From positions 310,001 to 374,000 of the forward strand of contig NZ_KQ758601.1 in assembly GCF_001457025.1 (NCBI RefSeq): a stretch of 64,000 bases of DNA, given 5' to 3'. Both the position numbers and the translations under genes were made by a program. The notes below the pieces were generated by a model that was not told the origin of the DNA, ran no database searches, and saw only the letters and a list, made by a program, of their open reading frames with translations. Positions 59,415-64,000 of the stretch are shown here, piece by piece; position 1 is the first letter of the stretch, and each line of letters begins with the position of its first letter. Source of the stretch: Pseudarthrobacter enclensis. GTDB lineage: Bacteria > Actinomycetota > Actinomycetes > Actinomycetales > Micrococcaceae.

Positions 59415-60951
59415 GCGTCTCCCGCGCGGCACCCAGGCCCGGGGTGCCGGTGGCTGGGGTGCCAGCGTCTGCGGTGCCCGTGCCCGCCGTACCAGCGTCC
59501 GCAGCCTCCAGTCTGCGCTGCACGCGGGCTTCCACCAGCACTCCGGCTGCAAAGACCACCGGGACGGAAGCCAGCAGGGCCGCCGCGGTTTCGGCGCTGC
59601 CGCCGATCAGGGCGGTGAAGTTGCTGAGCACCAGGAACAGCACCCAGCCCAGCAGCACGGCGGCCAGCGAGGGTGCCACGAGCGTCTGCCACAAACCCGC
59701 CCCGGCCGGTTCGCGGCGGAAGAAGCCCACCACCGCAACCGAGCACAGAATGTACAGCACCAGCAGCGCCGCCACGGCAAGCCCGCTGAACCAGGAGAAC
59801 AGCGTGAGGACGGGGTCCAAGGCCAGGAGAGCGAACGGCATCACCAGCACGACGGCGGCAGCGGTCTGGATCCAGGCGGCAACAGCGGGTGCCCGGTGCC
59901 GGTTGGTCCGCGCCACCTTTGCGGGCATGGAGCCGCGCAGGGCGAGCGAGTGCAGGTAGCGGTTGATGCCGTTATGGAAGGCGATGATCCCGGCCAGCAG
60001 TGATGTCACCAGCAGGATGCCGGCCACGGTACCCGCCCACGGTCCGAAGAGTTCAATCATCGGCCCCAGTACGAAGGACGTGGCATCGCCTGATGCGAGT
60101 GCCGCGCCGGCGGCGTCCATCACCCTCGACGGTCCGTAGTAGCTGACCAGCATCCAGGAGATGAAGGAAAAGAAGATGGAGATGACGCCGACGGACAGGT
60201 ACGTTGCCCTGGCCACGGTGCGGTGGGGGTCCTTGGCCTCGGCCGAGTAGATGGCGGTTGATTCGAAGCCGAACATGGAGGCGACCGCGAACATGATGGC
60301 CACTCCGGGGGCGCCGGCACCGATGGCCTGCGGCGAGAAGGAGGCTGCCACGCTGATGCCTTCCGGGCCGCCGCCGCTGAAGAGGACGGTGACGCCGAAG
60401 AGCAGCAGCACGGCCACCTCGAGTCCCACCAGCAGGGCCAGGACGCGGGCGCCGAGTTCGATGTTCAACGAACCGAGGACCTGCACGCCGGCCATGGTGG
60501 CCAGCGCCAGCACCCACCACGGTACGTCCAGTCCGGCATTGGCGAGGAGCCCGGAGAACGCTGCCCCGTACAGCCCGTACATGGCAGCCTGGACGGTATT
60601 GTAGGCCAGCAGCGCCAGCCAGGCCGCGCCGGCGCCGGTCTTCCGGCCGAAGGCGGCGGTCACGTAGGCGTAGAAGGCGCCGTTGGCCTGGATCCTGCGG
60701 CTCATCGCCACGAATCCCACGGCGAAAATGACGATCACGATGCCCACGATCAGGTAGGCACCGGGGGCGCCGGCACCGTTGCCGAGGGCCGCGGCCAGTG
60801 GAGAGGCGCCCACGATGCCGGTCAGGGGCGCCTGGGCGGACAGGACGAAGAACAGGATGCCCAGTACGCCGATGCTCCCGGAGCGCAATGCGGTGGAGTG
60901 ATCCTTGGCCGGAGCGTCGGTGGTCCGGGGTTCGGAATTGGAAATACTCAT
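59407..60951 (-). CDS. APC-family amino acid/amine permease
   Basis: A 514-residue permease with 12 predicted transmembrane helices. SIGVLGILFFVLSAQAPLTG, SRRIQANGAFYAYVTAAFG and FGFESTAIYSAEAKDPHRTV are typical of the amino acid-polyamine-organocation superfamily. The C-terminal tail is low-complexity (repeats of AGTxGTP). AAGGA precedes ATG 60951. The substrate cannot be assigned; an amine for the oxidase is possible but unsupported beyond proximity. Confidence 0.9.
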   Translation of the reverse strand: MSISNSEPRTTDAPAKDHSTALRSGSIGVLGILFFVLSAQAPLTGIVGASPLAAALGNGAGAPGAYLIVGIVIVIFAVGFVAMSRRIQANGAFYAYVTAAFGRKTGAGAAWLALLAYNTVQAAMYGLYGAAFSGLLANAGLDVPWWVLALATMAGVQVLGSLNIELGARVLALLVGLEVAVLLLFGVTVLFSGGGPEGISVAASFSPQAIGAGAPGVAIMFAVASMFGFESTAIYSAEAKDPHRTVARATYLSVGVISIFFSFISWMLVSYYGPSRVMDAAGAALASGDATSFVLGPMIELFGPWAGTVAGILLVTSLLAGIIAFHNGINRYLHSLALRGSMPAKVARTNRHRAPAVAAWIQTAAAVVLVMPFALLALDPVLTLFSWFSGLAVAALLVLYILCSVAVVGFFRREPAGAGLWQTLVAPSLAAVLLGWVLFLVLSNFTALIGGSAETAAALLASVPVVFAAGVLVEARVQRRLEAADAGTAGTGTADAGTPATGTPGLGAARETLS

Positions 60952-61203
60952 AGGGTCCTTCTCACGGTCATGAGCGGGGAAGTTGTGGTTGGGATCCAGC
61001 TTGGCAGCGGGGCCGGCGGCTGCCTTGTCCGCCGGCGATCAGTTGTTGTCGGTCAGCGCAGCGGTGGTTATGACAGTCCTTTACTCCCGCAACGCCGGGG
61101 GTTCCACGAATAGCCCCCGCACCCCGGGGTACGGTGAATTCGTGCGCAAGGTGTCCCGGGGCTTCGCTCCGGACCATGGAAGCAACCTTCGGAAAGAGGA
61201 ACC

Positions 61204-63498
61204 ATGAGCGAACCGACCACCAACGAGGGGATCTTTGACGCGGATGCCCTTGACGGCGAGGAGACCCGGGAGGCGGCCGCTGCATCCGAGCCCGCGGCCG
61301 ACGCGGAGGTCAGCTACGACGAACAGTTCTACCCCGCCCGGCCCAAGGCCCTGAGGCCCATCGCCCGGCGCCGCCAGTACCTTGCCACCCGGCCATCCTT
61401 CGAGTTCGACGGGCGCAACGCCGCCTACGTGGAGTGGCTGCGGAACCAGGCGATGCTCGGCGACGCCAACACGCTCGCCCGGCAGCTCTCCGGCCAGGCC
61501 AGCATGTGGCAGAACTCCTATGCGCATCCCAACCCGCGTGCCGCCGTCGAACGCGCCCCTGTCTGGTTCACCGCCTACCCCCTGTCCTTCATCACGAAGC
61601 CCGGGCAGTCCTTCCTCTCGGCGCTGGGCGACGAGAAGATGTGGGAGGCGTTCCGGGACATCGGCATCCGCGCCATCCACACCGGGCCGGTGAAACTGGC
61701 AGGCGGCATCAGCGGCTGGATGCAGACCCCCAGCGTGGACGGCCACTTCGACCGGATCAGCATGGGCATCGACCCCGTGTTCGGTGACGAGGACGAATTC
61801 CGCCGGATGTGCGAGGTGGCCGCCGACCACGGCGGAACCATCATCGACGACATCGTCCCGGGCCACACCGGCAAAGGTGCGGACTTCCGCCTGGCCGAGA
61901 TGAACTTCCGGGACTACCCGGGGATCTACCACATGGTGGACATCCCCGAGGAGGACTGGCACCTGCTGCCGGACGTCCCGGAAGGCAAGGACTCGGTGAA
62001 CCTGAGCCCCGACGCCGAGCGGGCACTGCAGAAGGCGGGCTACATCATCGGCCGGCTGCAGCGGGTGATCTTCTACGAGCCCGGGGTCAAGGAAACCAAC
62101 TGGAGCGCCACCCGCCCCATCGTGGACACCGCCGGCAAGACCCGGCGCTGGGTCTACCTGCATTACTTCAAGGCCGGCCAGCCGTCCATCAACTGGCTGG
62201 ACCCCACCTTCGCGGGCATGCGCCTGGTGGTGGGCGACGCCCTGCACTCGCTGGTGGACCTGGGCACCGGGGCGCTGCGGCTGGACGCCAACGGCTTCCT
62301 GGGCGTGGAGAAGAGCGCGGAGGAGGAGCCGGGCTGGTCCGAGGGGCATCCGCTGTCCGAGGCAGCCAACCAGCTCATCGGCTCCATGATCCGCAAAGTG
62401 GGCGGCTTCTCCTTCCAGGAGCTCAACCTCACCATCGACGACATCAAGGCCACCTCGGAATCCGGGCCGGACCTCTCCTATGACTTCATCACCCGGCCGG
62501 CGTACCACTTTGCCCTGGTCATGGGAGATACCGAGTTCCTGCGGCTCACGCTCCGGCTCTCCATGGAAATCGGCGTGGACCAGGCGTCCCTGGTCCACGC
62601 GCTGCAGAACCATGACGAACTCACTTACGAGCTGATGCACTTCGCCGCCGGCCACCGTGACGACGTCTTTGAGCTCGGCGGCCAGGAGCTGACCGGCGCC
62701 CAGATCGCCGAGCACGTCCAGCAGACCATGCGGGACAGGCTCACCGGCGAGAACGCCCCCTACAACTCCGTATTCACCATGAACGGCATCGCCTGCACCA
62801 CCGTCAGCTTCATCATGGCCAGCCTGGGGGTCCAGGACCCGGAGGAGCTGACCCCGGAGCAGGAGGCCCAGGTCCTGGACGCGCACATCCTGCTGTCCAT
62901 GTACAACGCACTGCAGCCCGGCGTGTTCGCACTGTCCGGCTGGGACCTGGCCGGGATTTCTGTGCTGGACCGCGGCAGCGTTGACGAGCTGATCGCGCAG
63001 GGTGACACCCGCTGGATCAACCGCGGCGCGCACGACATCATGGGGACCAGCCCCGAGGCCAGGACCTCCTCGGCCGGGATGCCCCGGGCCCGCAGCCTCT
63101 ACGGGTCACTGCCGGAACAGCTCGACGACGAAAACTCCTTTGCCCGCCGGCTCCAGCGCATCCTGGCTGTCCGTGAGGAGCACGGCATCGCCACCGGCAC
63201 GCTCCTGGATGTTCCGGACGTCTCCCACCGGGGTTTGCTGGTTCTGGTCAACGAAGTGGCCGGCGGGGCCCTGGAAGTCACGGTCCTGAACTTCTCGGAC
63301 CAGGACATTTCCGGCAGCGTCAGGTCCACGCACCTCCAGCCTGGCGCCAGCGTGCGAGACCTCTTCAGCGGCGAAACGGTGGGCCAGGTGGACGACCTGC
63401 ACAGCTTCTTCCTTGACCTGCCCGCCTATCAGGGCACGGCGCTGCTGCTTGAGGTGGAGGAAGGGGACGACGACGGCGGGCCGGCTTCGGAGGCCTGA
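61204..63498 (+). CDS. GH13 enzyme, trehalose synthase/maltose glucosyltransferase-like
   Basis: A 764-residue alpha-amylase-family protein with an acidic N-terminal extension of about 40 residues. Catalytic residues are D361 (LRLDANGF nucleophile), E406 (FSFQELNL acid/base) and D471 (QNHDEL), plus conserved region [12 protein letters not shown]. The NHDE and ELN motifs point to glucan-rearranging GH13 enzymes such as trehalose synthase; ordinary TreS proteins are nearer 600 residues, so this is a divergent or longer subgroup. GAGG precedes ATG 61204. Cytoplasmic. Monocistronic by orientation. Confidence 0.82.
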   Translation: MSEPTTNEGIFDADALDGEETREAAAASEPAADAEVSYDEQFYPARPKALRPIARRRQYLATRPSFEFDGRNAAYVEWLRNQAMLGDANTLARQLSGQASMWQNSYAHPNPRAAVERAPVWFTAYPLSFITKPGQSFLSALGDEKMWEAFRDIGIRAIHTGPVKLAGGISGWMQTPSVDGHFDRISMGIDPVFGDEDEFRRMCEVAADHGGTIIDDIVPGHTGKGADFRLAEMNFRDYPGIYHMVDIPEEDWHLLPDVPEGKDSVNLSPDAERALQKAGYIIGRLQRVIFYEPGVKETNWSATRPIVDTAGKTRRWVYLHYFKAGQPSINWLDPTFAGMRLVVGDALHSLVDLGTGALRLDANGFLGVEKSAEEEPGWSEGHPLSEAANQLIGSMIRKVGGFSFQELNLTIDDIKATSESGPDLSYDFITRPAYHFALVMGDTEFLRLTLRLSMEIGVDQASLVHALQNHDELTYELMHFAAGHRDDVFELGGQELTGAQIAEHVQQTMRDRLTGENAPYNSVFTMNGIACTTVSFIMASLGVQDPEELTPEQEAQVLDAHILLSMYNALQPGVFALSGWDLAGISVLDRGSVDELIAQGDTRWINRGAHDIMGTSPEARTSSAGMPRARSLYGSLPEQLDDENSFARRLQRILAVREEHGIATGTLLDVPDVSHRGLLVLVNEVAGGALEVTVLNFSDQDISGSVRSTHLQPGASVRDLFSGETVGQVDDLHSFFLDLPAYQGTALLLEVEEGDDDGGPASEA

Positions 63499-64000
63499 TC
63501 CGTTCCACGGGGCTGCTTCCGCGCAGGAGGCAGCCCCGGGCGGACCGGAAGCACAGCGGCGAGGACGAGGACCAGGACACCGGCGAGCGGGACCACCAGC
63601 AGTCCGGTCCTGACGCTGGTGGCGTCGGCGATGAGACCCACCACAGGCGGTGAGCAGAGGAAGCCCAGGCGCATCAGCCAACTGACGAGCGTCAGGCCGG
63701 TGCCGTGCCGCAGTCCGGGCAGTTCATCCGCGGTGTGCATGGCCGCGGGGACCAGCGTGGCCACGCCCAGGCCGGCGGCGGCAAACCCGGCGATGGTCCC
63801 GGGAACGGACGGCCACACCAGCGCGGAGCCCATCCCGGCCAGTACCACCAGGCCTCCGGCCCGGGCCACGGCACGCTGGCCGAACCGGTCCACGAGCCTG
63901 TCCCCCATGAGCCTGCCGGCGAACTGGGCGCCGGTCAGCGCCACGAATCCCAGGGCAGCGACCGGCGCCGCCGCCCCCAGCGCGCCGGAGAGGTACACCG
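63429..64000 (-). CDS. MFS transporter, 3' part only
   Basis: The visible 190 or so residues contain about five transmembrane helices with [21 protein letters not shown], the MFS loop motif, followed by a Ser-rich tail. The N-terminal half lies beyond the window. The last 70 nt run antiparallel to the end of the GH13 gene; the first stop in this frame is at 63429. Substrate unknown. Confidence 0.75.
   Translation of the reverse strand, partial: VYLSGALGAAAPVAALGFVALTGAQFAGRLMGDRLVDRFGQRAVARAGGLVVLAGMGSALVWPSVPGTIAGFAAAGLGVATLVPAAMHTADELPGLRHGTGLTLVSWLMRLGFLCSPPVVGLIADATSVRTGLLVVPLAGVLVLVLAAVLPVRPGLPPARKQPRGTDQASEAGPPSSSPSSTSSSSAVP

Noticed and set aside
59430..59515. Tandem GGTGCC-type repeats near the end of the APC permease gene.
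   Set aside because: They encode the low-complexity AGTxGTP tail; a coding-sequence repeat rather than an independent element.

Overview
The window looks like chromosome of a high-GC soil actinobacterium of the Arthrobacter/Pseudarthrobacter type. I infer this from the GC-rich codon use, the many GTGA/ATGA overlapping starts, the large LuxR-family (LAL) regulators, and a copper amine oxidase whose five active-site residues align with the A. globiformis phenylethylamine oxidase at a constant offset. No rRNA, tRNA, CRISPR array, insertion sequence or phage gene was seen.

Region 1 (1-19.6 kb) is a large carbohydrate-catabolic island. A ROK regulator and a LysR regulator bracket most of it. Between them a sugar ABC transporter (binding protein, two permeases) leads into a long minus-strand gene series: hydroxypyruvate-isomerase-like protein, GMC/pyranose-oxidase-like flavoprotein, beta1, alpha1, alpha2, NTF2-like protein, beta2, Gfo/Idh/MocA dehydrogenase, TIM-barrel isomerase, SDR. 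The alpha and beta proteins resemble the subunits of C-glycoside deglycosidases (CarB/CarC, DgpB/DgpC type), which split 3-keto-C-glycosides. The island holds five alpha/beta units: one divergently transcribed pair (1.4-2.9 kb), two in the long operon, and two in which beta and alpha are fused into one polypeptide (16.6-19.4 kb). The likely logic is uptake of a plant glycoside, oxidation at C3 by the flavoprotein or the Gfo/Idh enzyme, aglycone-sugar cleavage by the alpha/beta enzymes, and processing of the keto sugar by isomerases and dehydrogenases. Three promoters in the island carry paired ACATAAGT-like sites 21-22 bp apart, suggesting one regulon.

Region 2 (19.8-39.8 kb) looks like an extracellular-polysaccharide or cell-surface locus with its own regulators. 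It holds three LAL regulators, a processive family-2 glycosyltransferase, one apparently active and one apparently dead polysaccharide deacetylase, two secreted double-psi-barrel-like proteins, a GH18-like exported protein, a nucleotide-sugar dehydrogenase and an epimerase. Several of its promoters share CGAGTA/GTACCCG-type motifs.

Region 3 (39.9-51.9 kb) is a polysaccharide-utilisation locus. On the minus strand are a heparinase II/III-like lyase, a DeoR/LacI chimeric regulator and a DUF2264 hydrolase. On the plus strand are a 2-hydroxyacid dehydrogenase, an ABC importer, a YesL-like protein and a GH35 beta-galactosidase. A near-perfect 66-bp inverted repeat closes it.

Region 4 (52-64 kb) holds amine and nitrogen functions and general metabolism: copper amine oxidase with a divergent TetR regulator, CsbD, a short DUF1345 protein, a FeaR-like AraC regulator, glutamate dehydrogenase (gdhA), an AmiS/UreI channel, an APC permease, a GH13 trehalose-synthase-like enzyme, and the 3' end of an MFS transporter running off the window. 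The strongest candidate for a little-described system is the multi-paralog, partly fused glycoside-deglycosidase island.
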